A DNA stretch of 64,000 nt from Cacconaster sp045641345. GTDB lineage: Bacteria > Bacteroidota > Bacteroidia > Bacteroidales > UBA932. Positions 25,194 to 33,352 of the stretch are shown here, one piece after another; position 1 is the stretch's first letter; every line of letters starts with the position of its first letter. The notes below the pieces were generated by a model, which saw only the letters and a list, made by a program, of their open reading frames with translations, had not been told where the DNA came from and ran no database searches. A program made the translations under genes and the position numbers. The DNA is taken from assembly GCA_045641345.1 (NCBI GenBank), contig JAZUGR010000014.1:1-64000 (forward strand). The letters run 5' to 3'.

Positions 25194-25228
25194 AAGGAGA
25201 CCGATGGAAATGCCGGTCTCCTTTTTTT
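25194..25228 (+). terminator. intrinsic terminator after tRNA-Val
   Basis: AAGGAGACCG (25194-25203) and CGGTCTCCTT (25214-25223) form a 10-bp stem with a 10-base loop. A run of seven T follows (25222-25228). Confidence 0.88.
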
Positions 25229-25230
25229 GT

Positions 25231-25238
25231 TAAATTTG
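25231..25238 (+). promoter_or_regulatory. -7 promoter box of the AsmA-like gene
   Basis: TAAATTTG matches TAnnTTTG and sits directly behind the tRNA terminator. It ends four bases before the ATG at 25243, so the mRNA should be leaderless or nearly so. Confidence 0.55.
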
Positions 25239-25242
25239 TGAT

Positions 25243-28200
25243 ATGAGCAAAGGAATCCTATCGAAGTTGAAGAAGGTCTCCGTGATTGCAGCCTCCGTCC
25301 CGGGGCTGCTGCTTCTGCTTCTCGGAGCGTTGCAGGTACTGCTCGCCCCCGGCATGTGCACCGACATAGTCAAAAAGTACGCCCCGCGTTACATTGACGG
25401 AAATCTCGAGGCCTCAAGCATTTCCGTATCGCTGTTCCGCAATTTCCCCGCCGTTACGGCCAATATCGAGGATATGGTGATAACCTATCCCGGTGACAGA
25501 TTCGATTCCCTTGAAATCGCAGGGGCGCAGCATCCCCTCGTCTATGCCGGGACTTGCCGTGCACGGGGTGCGGAGGGCCGTCCCGCCGGACCCGACATCG
25601 ATACCCTTGCCTGCTTCGAGCGCTTCACTGCCGCCATCAACGTGCTGTCGCTCATAAAGGGTGAAATCAACCTGAAGAAGGTGGAACTCGAGCATCCGCT
25701 CCTGTTCGTACATTTCTACGAAGGCGGACGCACCAATCTTGAGACGATCAAATTACCTGAAGATGAAGACAAGGAGCAGGACGACAGTTCCCTGCCCGAC
25801 ATCCTTTTGAGGAAAGTGCATCTGGGCAGCAGGGCAAGCATTGCCTATTCGAGTCAGGAAGATACCGTAATGGCGAGGATGTTCCTGAGGAATCTCTCAT
25901 TCGACGGGCATTTCCGCACAGGCGATCCTCTCGAGGGGCGTTTCAGATTCAGTCTCGACACCCTTTTCGTCTTCGGAAGCGCAGCCGGCGACACTCTGCT
26001 TTTCAATCTGGACCATCTGAGGGTGAAGGACCGTCGTGGAGATATGACAATCGATGCCGAGGCTGTAGCCCACGCCGGTACACGATCGTTTGGCCGTATC
26101 AAGGTCCCCGTCGCACTCTCCGGCAATGTGGCTGTTTCGCGCCAGGACAGCACGTGGCTGTTCGACAGCCGCGACGTAAGGCTCAATGTAGCCACGCTGG
26201 AGGCTCTTATGGATATGAAGGTATCTGCAGGGGAAAGGCTGTCGCTCGACGGACATATCGGGATTCCTGATTTTGACATAAAGAAATTTATGGACAACTA
26301 TGCCGCGAATTTCTATCCCGACGCGGCAAAAATCGGGACCGACGCCCATCTGAAAGCCTCGCTCGAGGTGTGCGGAGATTATGATTCCGCCAGCGGTCTG
26401 TTGCCTGCATTCGATGCGAAGGTGGACATTGCAAGGTGCTCGATAACCCACAGCGACCTCCCCCTCAAGCCTTCGTTCGAGCTGCACGCCTCCTCAAGAG
26501 GCGAGCAGAGCGGCCCCATAGAGGCTCGGATCGCTTCTTTGAAACTTTCCTGCGACGGACTTGACGTGAACGTTTCTGGCAATCTGGAAAAGGCTCCAGG
26601 CACCGGGCCTGTGGTTGATATGAATGCGTTTCTTGAGGCGTCTCTTGCACCGCTTTGCCGCTCCTTTGCCGGCAGAACTGACATTTCAGCATCGGGTAAC
26701 GTGTCGGCCGAGGCAAGCGGAACAATCGACCTGGACCGGTTCAGCCTTTACAATCCGGACTCTTTCGATCTGAAGGCCAAACTCTCTATGTCCGACATTA
26801 GGGCGGCATCCTCCGATGATTCACTGAACCTTTACCTCGACACTCTCAACCTGAGGGTTGCGCTTATGGACGACCGCTTCAATCCGGGAGGGAAGAGCTC
26901 GGCCAAGGCTGTGGGAGCCATATTGAAGGCCGACAGCCTGTCGTTCAGATACGGAAATGACGTGAACGTGAGCGGCCGTTCGCTTGGCATTCTGGCACAA
27001 AGTTCTTCCGTGCGCATGAACCTGCCCGACGGCACGAGCTACAACCCTCTGCATGCCAGGGTGTCGATGGGCAGCCTCTCCTTCGAGGGGAGGGATTCGC
27101 TCGCAGTCAGGCTGAAGAACTCCGTAAACGGCATAAAGTTCTCGCCTGACAGGAAATCCGGAGCTCCGCGTCTTTCGCTGAGCAGCGAAAACGAGAGGGT
27201 CCGTGTCAAATCGGGAGTCCACAGGGCTTTCCTCAAGAATCTCGGTTTCTCTGCCGAGGCGCGTCTGAATCAGGGAAGGGACACAATCCTGAAGCGGCAT
27301 CACTCTGACTCGACCCGCCGGAGAAGAACTCCCGGCAAGTGGCTTTCGGAAGAGGATTTCCGTCAGGCTGACATCCATCTCGACCTCGGGGAGACATTCC
27401 GCAAATATTTTACGCAGTGGAATGTCGAAGGCACTTTGAGTCTCGGCCGCGGAGCTGTGGCGACACCCGCATTTCCGCTCCGCACGGCGCTCACCGGATT
27501 CAAGGGATCGTTCAACAACAATACCGTCAAACTGGATACTCTGCGCATTGTGAGCGGAGGTTCCAACCTCTCGGCCCACGGCGAGGTGACGAATCTCCGG
27601 CGAGTGCTTACCGGCAGCGGTATGGTCCGCACCGCAATTGAAGTGGACACCGATTCCCTGGCTCTGTCGGAGATACTTGCCGCTTATGCGCTGGGGCAGA
27701 AGAATATGCATTCCGACCTTGCATATCTGGCTTCGCTCGACGACGATTCGTATGAAAACAAGGTTGCCGCCGCAACGGTGGACTCGACCATTTCCACTCC
27801 GCTGATTGTGGTTCCCGCCAACGTGGATGCCACCCTCGCCCTCAGGGGAAGGGGCGTGTCCTACCTGGACCTCAACGTAAGCGACGTGTCGGCCGACCTC
27901 ATAATGAAACGCCGCTGCCTGCAGCTGAATTCCGTAAGGGCTGTCACTACGGTGGGCAATATATATGCCGACGCTTTCTACTCGACCCTCACGAAAGAGG
28001 AGATATATGCCGGATTCAACGTCAATCTCGAGGATATTGCCGTCGGTGACGTGATAGACCTTGTACCGCAGGTGGATACTCTGATGCCCCTCCTCAAGTC
28101 GTTCGACGGTCTTCTCAATTGCAATCTTGCCGCAACCACGAGGCTCGACACCACGATGAATCTCATAATGCCTTCGATGGAGGGCATCCTGCGTCTTTCG

Positions 28201-28785
28201 GGCAGGAACCTCCATTTCAACGACAACCGGCAGGTCACGAAGATTGCCTCCATGCTCAGGATAAGGCATCCCGAAACGGCCACTGTCGATTCGATGATGG
28301 TGGAGGGCATCCTGCGCGACAATACTCTGGAGATATTCCCGTTCCTGCTTGCAATCGACCGTTGGAAGGTGGCCCTGGCGGGTGTGCAGAACATGGACCA
28401 GTCGTTCAGCTACCATCTGTCGCTGGTTAAGACTCCGCTGATTCTCAAATTGGGCGCGAATGTCTATGGCGATGATTTCGACCACATGAAGTTCTCCCTC
28501 GGCAAGGCCAAGTACCGCGACGAGCGTAGCCTTCCGTCGTTTTCGAGCGTGATCGACACCACCCGAATCAATCTTGTAGAATCGATCAGGAACGTATTCG
28601 AGTACGGAGTAAAGCAGGCGGTACGCGACAACGGCGAGAGAAACGCCCGCCTCGATGCCGAACGTAAAAAGCGTGGCTATTCGCGCTCTGCTGCGCTTGA
28701 AGCCATCGATTCACTTTCCACTGCCGAACTGGTGCAGCTGGATTCGCTTTCCGTTGCTCCAACTTCGGACGATACCATAAAATAA
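25243..28785 (+). CDS. AsmA-like envelope protein
   Basis: A 1180-residue protein with one N-terminal membrane helix (about residues 15-35, SVIAASVPGLLLLLLGALQV). A long periplasmic part rich in beta strands follows. The first periplasmic stretch (RYIDGNLEASSISVSLFRNFPAVTA, positions about 49-75) is the recognisable AsmA start. Repeated strand motifs and a C-terminal domain with GDVIDLVPQVDTLMPLLKSF also fit the AsmA/TamB repeating-groove superfamily. Such proteins bridge inner and outer membrane and are linked to phospholipid transport and outer membrane assembly. The C-terminal tail is charged, helical and lacks the TamB barrel-interaction domain. It is followed, after a new promoter, by an adaptor-TolC pair. 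Confidence 0.85.
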   Translation: MSKGILSKLKKVSVIAASVPGLLLLLLGALQVLLAPGMCTDIVKKYAPRYIDGNLEASSISVSLFRNFPAVTANIEDMVITYPGDRFDSLEIAGAQHPLVYAGTCRARGAEGRPAGPDIDTLACFERFTAAINVLSLIKGEINLKKVELEHPLLFVHFYEGGRTNLETIKLPEDEDKEQDDSSLPDILLRKVHLGSRASIAYSSQEDTVMARMFLRNLSFDGHFRTGDPLEGRFRFSLDTLFVFGSAAGDTLLFNLDHLRVKDRRGDMTIDAEAVAHAGTRSFGRIKVPVALSGNVAVSRQDSTWLFDSRDVRLNVATLEALMDMKVSAGERLSLDGHIGIPDFDIKKFMDNYAANFYPDAAKIGTDAHLKASLEVCGDYDSASGLLPAFDAKVDIARCSITHSDLPLKPSFELHASSRGEQSGPIEARIASLKLSCDGLDVNVSGNLEKAPGTGPVVDMNAFLEASLAPLCRSFAGRTDISASGNVSAEASGTIDLDRFSLYNPDSFDLKAKLSMSDIRAASSDDSLNLYLDTLNLRVALMDDRFNPGGKSSAKAVGAILKADSLSFRYGNDVNVSGRSLGILAQSSSVRMNLPDGTSYNPLHARVSMGSLSFEGRDSLAVRLKNSVNGIKFSPDRKSGAPRLSLSSENERVRVKSGVHRAFLKNLGFSAEARLNQGRDTILKRHHSDSTRRRRTPGKWLSEEDFRQADIHLDLGETFRKYFTQWNVEGTLSLGRGAVATPAFPLRTALTGFKGSFNNNTVKLDTLRIVSGGSNLSAHGEVTNLRRVLTGSGMVRTAIEVDTDSLALSEILAAYALGQKNMHSDLAYLASLDDDSYENKVAAATVDSTISTPLIVVPANVDATLALRGRGVSYLDLNVSDVSADLIMKRRCLQLNSVRAVTTVGNIYADAFYSTLTKEEIYAGFNVNLEDIAVGDVIDLVPQVDTLMPLLKSFDGLLNCNLAATTRLDTTMNLIMPSMEGILRLSGRNLHFNDNRQVTKIASMLRIRHPETATVDSMMVEGILRDNTLEIFPFLLAIDRWKVALAGVQNMDQSFSYHLSLVKTPLILKLGANVYGDDFDHMKFSLGKAKYRDERSLPSFSSVIDTTRINLVESIRNVFEYGVKQAVRDNGERNARLDAERKKRGYSRSAALEAIDSLSTAELVQLDSLSVAPTSDDTIK

Positions 28786-28786
28786 T

Positions 28787-28794
28787 TACCTTTG
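28787..28794 (+). promoter_or_regulatory. -7 promoter box of the adaptor-TolC unit
   Basis: TACCTTTG matches TAnnTTTG, starting one base after the AsmA-like stop codon. It ends six bases before the ATG at 28801. Confidence 0.5.
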
Positions 28795-28800
28795 CATATT

Positions 28801-29928
28801 ATGAACAAACATAAACCGGTAGCGCTTGTACTCTTGGTGATGTGTGCCGCAGTTTCGTGCAAAAACAACGGCATCGGGCCGACGGACGGGGAAATATCAT
28901 TCAAATCGGATACGGTATCCGTGGATCCGTCGTCACCCGTGGCCGGCCGCCTCAGTCTCTTTGAAGTGACAGAATCCCCGTTCCTGAGCGAACTCCTCAC
29001 GGAGGGTACCGCCAAAGCGGTCACCGGACGCTATGCCGAAGTGGTGCTGCCATTTGACGGGCGCATTACAAGTTCGATGGTCTCTCAGGGGCAGAAGGTA
29101 AGGGCGGGGCAGCCTCTCTTCGAGATATATTCTCCGGAATTCAACAATCTGGTGAGGGATTACTGGCAGGCCCGCCGCACTTCCGAAAGGGTGAGCACGG
29201 AATATTCACGCAAGAAGGTGCTCTACGAAAGCGGCGCCATATCCCGCCGCGAACTCGACGAAATCTACAACAAGAAGGAAGATGCCCGTCACGATATGGA
29301 GTCGGCGATAGCCACGCTCAAGGTATACAATGCCGATATCGACAAGGTGATCGTAGGCCAGCCGGTATCGATTCTGGCCCCCATATCAGGGGAGGTGGTG
29401 ATATGCTCGATTGCTCCGGGGGAGTACGTCAAGGCCGGTGATTCTTCTCCGATAACGATTGCCAATCTCGACAGGATGTGGGTGACGGCCTCCGTCAGGG
29501 AGGATTGCATAGGCAGGGTGAGCGCAGACGGCAGGGCGGAGGTGTTTGCCCCTTCAGGCAACGGAATGCCCATAGAGGCATCCATCCACAACATCGGCAA
29601 TCTGGTGGATGAGCAGACCCGCTCCATACAGGTAGTTCTCGCTTGTGACAATGCTTCGCGCAGGCTCAAATACGGTATGTCAGTGTCCGTGCATTTCGTA
29701 TCAGAGCCCCATCAGGAACTGGTGGTACCTTCGACGGCGGTGCTTCACAAGGATCAGATGGATTATGTTTTTGTGGCAACACCCGAAGAGGGGGTCTATC
29801 TGCGCCGCAAGGTGACCCTTGGCGAAGTATCCGGCAACGGGAAGCAAGTATGCATCGTGAGCGGTCTTTCGGCAGGGGAGATACTGGTGGCCGAAGGCGG
29901 TATATATCTGGCAGACCTGTATGAATAG
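28801..29928 (+). CDS. RND-type efflux periplasmic adaptor lipoprotein (CusB/HlyD-like)
   Basis: Membrane fusion protein of 375 residues. A lipoprotein signal ends at the lipobox AAVSC (Cys near residue 20). A barrel-sandwich half (VVLPFDGRITSSMVSQGQKV) and an alpha-helical hairpin (about 120-185) follow. After these come the second sandwich half (VSILAPISGEVVICSIAPGE) and a beta-barrel domain (MWVTASVREDCIGRVSADG). The order matches CusB-type adaptors of heavy-metal RND pumps. The His/Met-rich metal-binding segments of true CusB are not obvious, so the substrate is open. A TolC-like gene overlaps its end by 8 bases, but no RND pump gene is adjacent. An upstream TTG (28792) lies inside the promoter and is rejected as start. 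Confidence 0.88.
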   Translation: MNKHKPVALVLLVMCAAVSCKNNGIGPTDGEISFKSDTVSVDPSSPVAGRLSLFEVTESPFLSELLTEGTAKAVTGRYAEVVLPFDGRITSSMVSQGQKVRAGQPLFEIYSPEFNNLVRDYWQARRTSERVSTEYSRKKVLYESGAISRRELDEIYNKKEDARHDMESAIATLKVYNADIDKVIVGQPVSILAPISGEVVICSIAPGEYVKAGDSSPITIANLDRMWVTASVREDCIGRVSADGRAEVFAPSGNGMPIEASIHNIGNLVDEQTRSIQVVLACDNASRRLKYGMSVSVHFVSEPHQELVVPSTAVLHKDQMDYVFVATPEEGVYLRRKVTLGEVSGNGKQVCIVSGLSAGEILVAEGGIYLADLYE

Positions 29929-31162
29929 CAGAATATTGATATTCCTTCTGACCGCTGTTGCAGCGCTTCCGGCTGCGGCGCAGGAGATAACCTATGATGA
30001 ATATATGAAGGCTGTGGCCCGCAGCAATGCCGCGGCTGTAGCAGAGAAATACAACCTTGACATAGCTTCCGCCAACCTCCTGGCGGCGAAGGTGTTCAAC
30101 GACCCGGAACTTTCTGTGGAATACGGCAATAACCAGGACTGGAATCTGATGATGGGCCAGAGGGTCGATGCAGGGTTGAGCTGGAATTTCAGCCTCGGAG
30201 GATTGCGCAAGGCAAGGATTGACGCTTCGATGAGCGAGAAGGAACTTACCGAAGCCAGTGTGGATGCGTTTTTCTGCAATCTGCGCGCCGAAGCAGCGCT
30301 GGTCTGGTCGCAGGCGTGGAAGTTGCGCGAGGGTTGCCGCATTATGGAAGAGGAACTCCGAAGTATGGAGCGCCTGGCTGCAAACGACAGCCTGAGGTTG
30401 GCATTGGGCGATGTAAGTGCTTCTGATGCAGCCCAATCAAGGCTCGAGACCAACACTTTCAGAAGTAATCTGCTTGAACTGCAGGCCGATTACGAAAATA
30501 TGCTTCTGTCGCTGGGCCACATGGCCGGGGGAATCACTGTCACAGGCATTGCGGGTGAAGGTTTGCCACAGGGTCCGGATGATTATAAAGTCCCTGAAAT
30601 ATATGATATTGCAGAGGCTACCAGAGCCGATCTGAAGGCTGCGGAGATATCTGGCCGTCTGTCGGAAAAGAATCTCAAGCTGCTGAAGGCGTCACGGGCC
30701 ATGGAACTTGGCATATCGCTTGGATATTCGTTCAACACTGAAGCGCGCAACGAAATAGCGCCTGCGCCGCAGTTCCACGGGCTTTCGGTAGGCGTTACGA
30801 TACCTTTGAAGTTCTCATCGCTCAACAAGGGAGAGGTAAAGGCTGCCCAGGCTGCCGCGAGCCAGCAGAAGGTATATGCGCAGGATGCTCACCGTCAGGT
30901 GCGTATGGAGGTGTCGCAGGCATACAATTCATATATGACGGCAAAAGAGATATTCGTTCAGTACAACGATGAAATGCTTTCGGCGGCACGCAGGATTCTT
31001 GAAAGCCGCGAACGCGGCTACAAGCATGGCGACAGCAGTCTGATTGAATATCTTTCGGCACGCTCGACGTTCAACGACGTGATGAAGGAATATATCGAAG
31101 CCTGCTGCCGAAAGTTCGAATGCGGGATTCTGTTGCAGAAGTCAATCGGCGTCAGTTTCTGA
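29921..31162 (+). CDS. TolC family outer membrane efflux channel
   Basis: A 413-residue protein with a signal peptide (ending near AAAQ, residue 21). Two repeats of long amphipathic helices typical of outer membrane efflux proteins follow: about residues 30-200, with FNDPELSVEYGNNQDW, and 220-405, with ELGISLGYSFN and HRQVRMEVSQAYNSY. It forms the exit duct for the adaptor encoded just upstream (8-base overlap). A pump subunit is missing from the operon; the next gene is dtd, 59 bp further. Confidence 0.9.
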   Translation: MNSRILIFLLTAVAALPAAAQEITYDEYMKAVARSNAAAVAEKYNLDIASANLLAAKVFNDPELSVEYGNNQDWNLMMGQRVDAGLSWNFSLGGLRKARIDASMSEKELTEASVDAFFCNLRAEAALVWSQAWKLREGCRIMEEELRSMERLAANDSLRLALGDVSASDAAQSRLETNTFRSNLLELQADYENMLLSLGHMAGGITVTGIAGEGLPQGPDDYKVPEIYDIAEATRADLKAAEISGRLSEKNLKLLKASRAMELGISLGYSFNTEARNEIAPAPQFHGLSVGVTIPLKFSSLNKGEVKAAQAAASQQKVYAQDAHRQVRMEVSQAYNSYMTAKEIFVQYNDEMLSAARRILESRERGYKHGDSSLIEYLSARSTFNDVMKEYIEACCRKFECGILLQKSIGVSF

Positions 31163-31221
31163 TGGTATCCACTTTTGTTACACAATTTATATTATGTTAA
31201 GTAGCTCAAGCAACCGTTGAG

Positions 31222-31674
31222 ATGAGAATAGTAATTCAGCGTGTACGGAATGCATCCGTCACCATTGACGGCAACCTACACTCTTCCATAGGCAAAGGTT
31301 TGTTCATACTTGTGGGCGTTGAAAACGGAGATACGGTCGAGGACGCACAGTGGCTGGCCTCGAAGGCCGCCGCGCTGCGCATATTCGACGATCCCTCCGG
31401 AGTGATGAATCTGAGTGTGACGGATATCGGCGGCGAGCTGCTGGCCGTATCGCAATTCACTCTCACTGCATCGACACGGAAAGGCAACCGCCCCTCCTAC
31501 ATCCGCGCCGCCGGTCACGACCTTGCAATACCTATGTACGAGACTTTCTGCAGGCTGCTCTCCGAGGCCGCAGGCAAACCTGTCGGGACAGGGATATTCG
31601 GCGCCGACATGCAGTGCGCCATTGTCAACGACGGCCCGATAACGATCGTCATCGATTCGAAGCTCAGGGAGTAA
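31222..31674 (+). CDS. dtd: D-aminoacyl-tRNA deacylase
   Basis: Hydrolyses D-amino acids (and glycine mischarged on tRNA-Ala) from tRNAs, a translation quality step. The 150-residue length is exact for the family. The catalytic SQFTL motif (residues about 77-81) and the cross-subunit GP motif in NDGPITIVID (about 135-145) are both present, as is the N-terminal MRIVIQRVRNASVTID. It ends 11 bases inside the convergent FAD oxidoreductase gene. Confidence 0.97.
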   Translation: MRIVIQRVRNASVTIDGNLHSSIGKGLFILVGVENGDTVEDAQWLASKAAALRIFDDPSGVMNLSVTDIGGELLAVSQFTLTASTRKGNRPSYIRAAGHDLAIPMYETFCRLLSEAAGKPVGTGIFGADMQCAIVNDGPITIVIDSKLRE

Positions 31675-33262
31675 TCATCTTTACGGCATCCGAGCGCGAG
31701 ATTACAAACCTTTCGTCGCTTTCGCGAAGTTTCCGCCAATATCCCAGAGGGGCTTTGTCGAGCGGAATCCCTTCGGCAATCAAGGCCTTGCGCACCTCCC
31801 TGCCGTCGATATCACGCGGACGGACACCCTTTTCAATGGCCATGCTTGCAGCGAGTCCTCCTGCCTGCCCCGTGCTCATTGCCGGGGCGATGGTGCGTAT
31901 TGCCCCGTTGGCATGGAATTCAGTGGAGCAGCATCGTCCCACGGTAAGCAGATTGTCCACATTCCGTGGAAGCAGGCAGCGGTACGGGATGTCGCACCAA
32001 TCCTTTGGATTGACTCTCACCTGGATTCCGTCGGGCTCGAAAAAAGGATGCATCGCAGCAGGCTCCTCACGCTGCATTATAACTCCGCTTCCTTTGTCAA
32101 CCTGTTCGTTCATATGGATATGACGGATGAATATAAGTGAGTCATCCGTTGGATGATGGGTGTCGAACATATTGGGGAAGCGGGCTATCCCATCGTCGAA
32201 TTTGCGCCCTGCTGCCACGTCGGATGAAAGGAGCATATACTCCCCGAACACCCTGCGGCTGTCACGCACACCGGGCTGCGAACCCGTCCCGACAAGCCTG
32301 ACGTGCTCAAAACCAGGCACATCACTCCGCAAAAATTCCTGGAAGTCCCTCATAAGGCGGTGTTGCTCGAGTATCTGACGCGATATGTCCTCCGGGTCGG
32401 TATTCCTGCAGTAATAACTGTGGAATGCATATGTCACAAAGTCGGCATCCTTCTTCCTGTATCCCGGCAGTACGATGCACAGAAGCCCTGTGGACGGGCT
32501 GCATATATGGCGTACCAGACGCCCCTCCGCAATGGCTTTGCTCTCCAGATCATAGATGAGATTGGCGCCTTTGCGCCCCTTTTCACGCTGAGTCCGCCTG
32601 TATCGGTCGGATACCTCCTCGAAGGCTTCCAAATCAGCCCCGGACCAGCGGGTTCCCATTGTGGTCGACATATTGAGCCCCGCAAAGTCCTGTCCTCCAT
32701 TCTCGTAAGGAACTCCGGCCATTGCGGCCAGAATGGCATCTCCGGTTGCATCTATGAATATGTCGGCCTTTACGACCAACCGTCCTCCCTTGGTGTGGAA
32801 CACTGCGCCTGTGAGCCGGGTTCCAGCGTCATTGACTATTGCTTCGCAGCAGGTGCAGTCATACATTATGCGGGCCCCGGCGCGTTGGGTCATCTCCTCC
32901 AGAACAATCTTGCCGAGTTCCGGGTCGAATACCGGTGAATGATATTCGCCGTCGGTGCGCTCACGGCATTTCATGTAGCCGAGAGAATCCATCCTTTTCA
33001 CGAAATCGAGACATACACCCTCTATGTTGCCGGCAACCGTAGGCACATAGCCGTTGGTGGCAAGCCCGCCAAGCGAGACTCCCTTTTCAAAGAGGATAAC
33101 GTGCTTTCCGTGGCGTGCCGCCTCTATTGCAGCACCTACCCCGGCCGCTCCCCCTCCTACCACAGCCACCTCACAATACATCACTTTTTCCTCTGCCGCA
33201 GAACTTTGGATGCCGACTGCCGTCACAGCCATCGCAACCATGATACCTTTCAATATATGCAT
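31664..33262 (-). CDS. exported FAD-dependent oxidoreductase (FAD_oxidored type)
   Basis: A protein of 532 residues (535 from the alternative ATG at 33271). It has a signal peptide (MHILKGIMVAMAVTAVGIQSSAA) and a Rossmann FAD motif (VAVVGGGAAGVGAAIEAARHG). Next is LFEKGVSLGGLATNGYV, then a C-terminal block with RCLLPRNVDNLLTVGRCCSTEFHANGAIRTIAPAM. This is the FAD-dependent oxidoreductase family frequent in secreted proteins of Bacteroidota, with unknown substrate, often suspected to act on glycans or dicarboxylates. Export of a flavoprotein suggests Tat or folded cofactor loading outside; no twin arginine is visible. A 16-bp inverted repeat abuts the start codon. Confidence 0.88.
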   Translation of the reverse strand: MHILKGIMVAMAVTAVGIQSSAAEEKVMYCEVAVVGGGAAGVGAAIEAARHGKHVILFEKGVSLGGLATNGYVPTVAGNIEGVCLDFVKRMDSLGYMKCRERTDGEYHSPVFDPELGKIVLEEMTQRAGARIMYDCTCCEAIVNDAGTRLTGAVFHTKGGRLVVKADIFIDATGDAILAAMAGVPYENGGQDFAGLNMSTTMGTRWSGADLEAFEEVSDRYRRTQREKGRKGANLIYDLESKAIAEGRLVRHICSPSTGLLCIVLPGYRKKDADFVTYAFHSYYCRNTDPEDISRQILEQHRLMRDFQEFLRSDVPGFEHVRLVGTGSQPGVRDSRRVFGEYMLLSSDVAAGRKFDDGIARFPNMFDTHHPTDDSLIFIRHIHMNEQVDKGSGVIMQREEPAAMHPFFEPDGIQVRVNPKDWCDIPYRCLLPRNVDNLLTVGRCCSTEFHANGAIRTIAPAMSTGQAGGLAASMAIEKGVRPRDIDGREVRKALIAEGIPLDKAPLGYWRKLRESDERFVISRSDAVKMITP

Positions 33263-33315
33263 AACTTCCATCTGATTTGTTACGCCTTCTTTGACGGAAA
33301 AATCAGATGGAAGTT
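33263..33315 (-). repeat. perfect 16-bp inverted repeat at the FAD oxidoreductase start
   Basis: AACTTCCATCTGATTT at 33263-33278 and its exact complement at 33300-33315 with a 21-base loop. In the minus-strand transcript the 3' arm ends at the base before the ATG at 33262 and covers both the GGAAG ribosome-site-like bases and the alternative ATG at 33271. No T-run follows, so a terminator is unlikely. Confidence 0.8.
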
Positions 33316-33352
33316 AAAAATAGAGTGTCAAACAGGTCCCTGTGTAAAGCCG

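Noticed and set aside
26821..28485. 554-codon minus-strand open frame inside the AsmA-like gene
   Set aside because: Same shadow effect; no start context, no domain, and the plus-strand gene is well supported.
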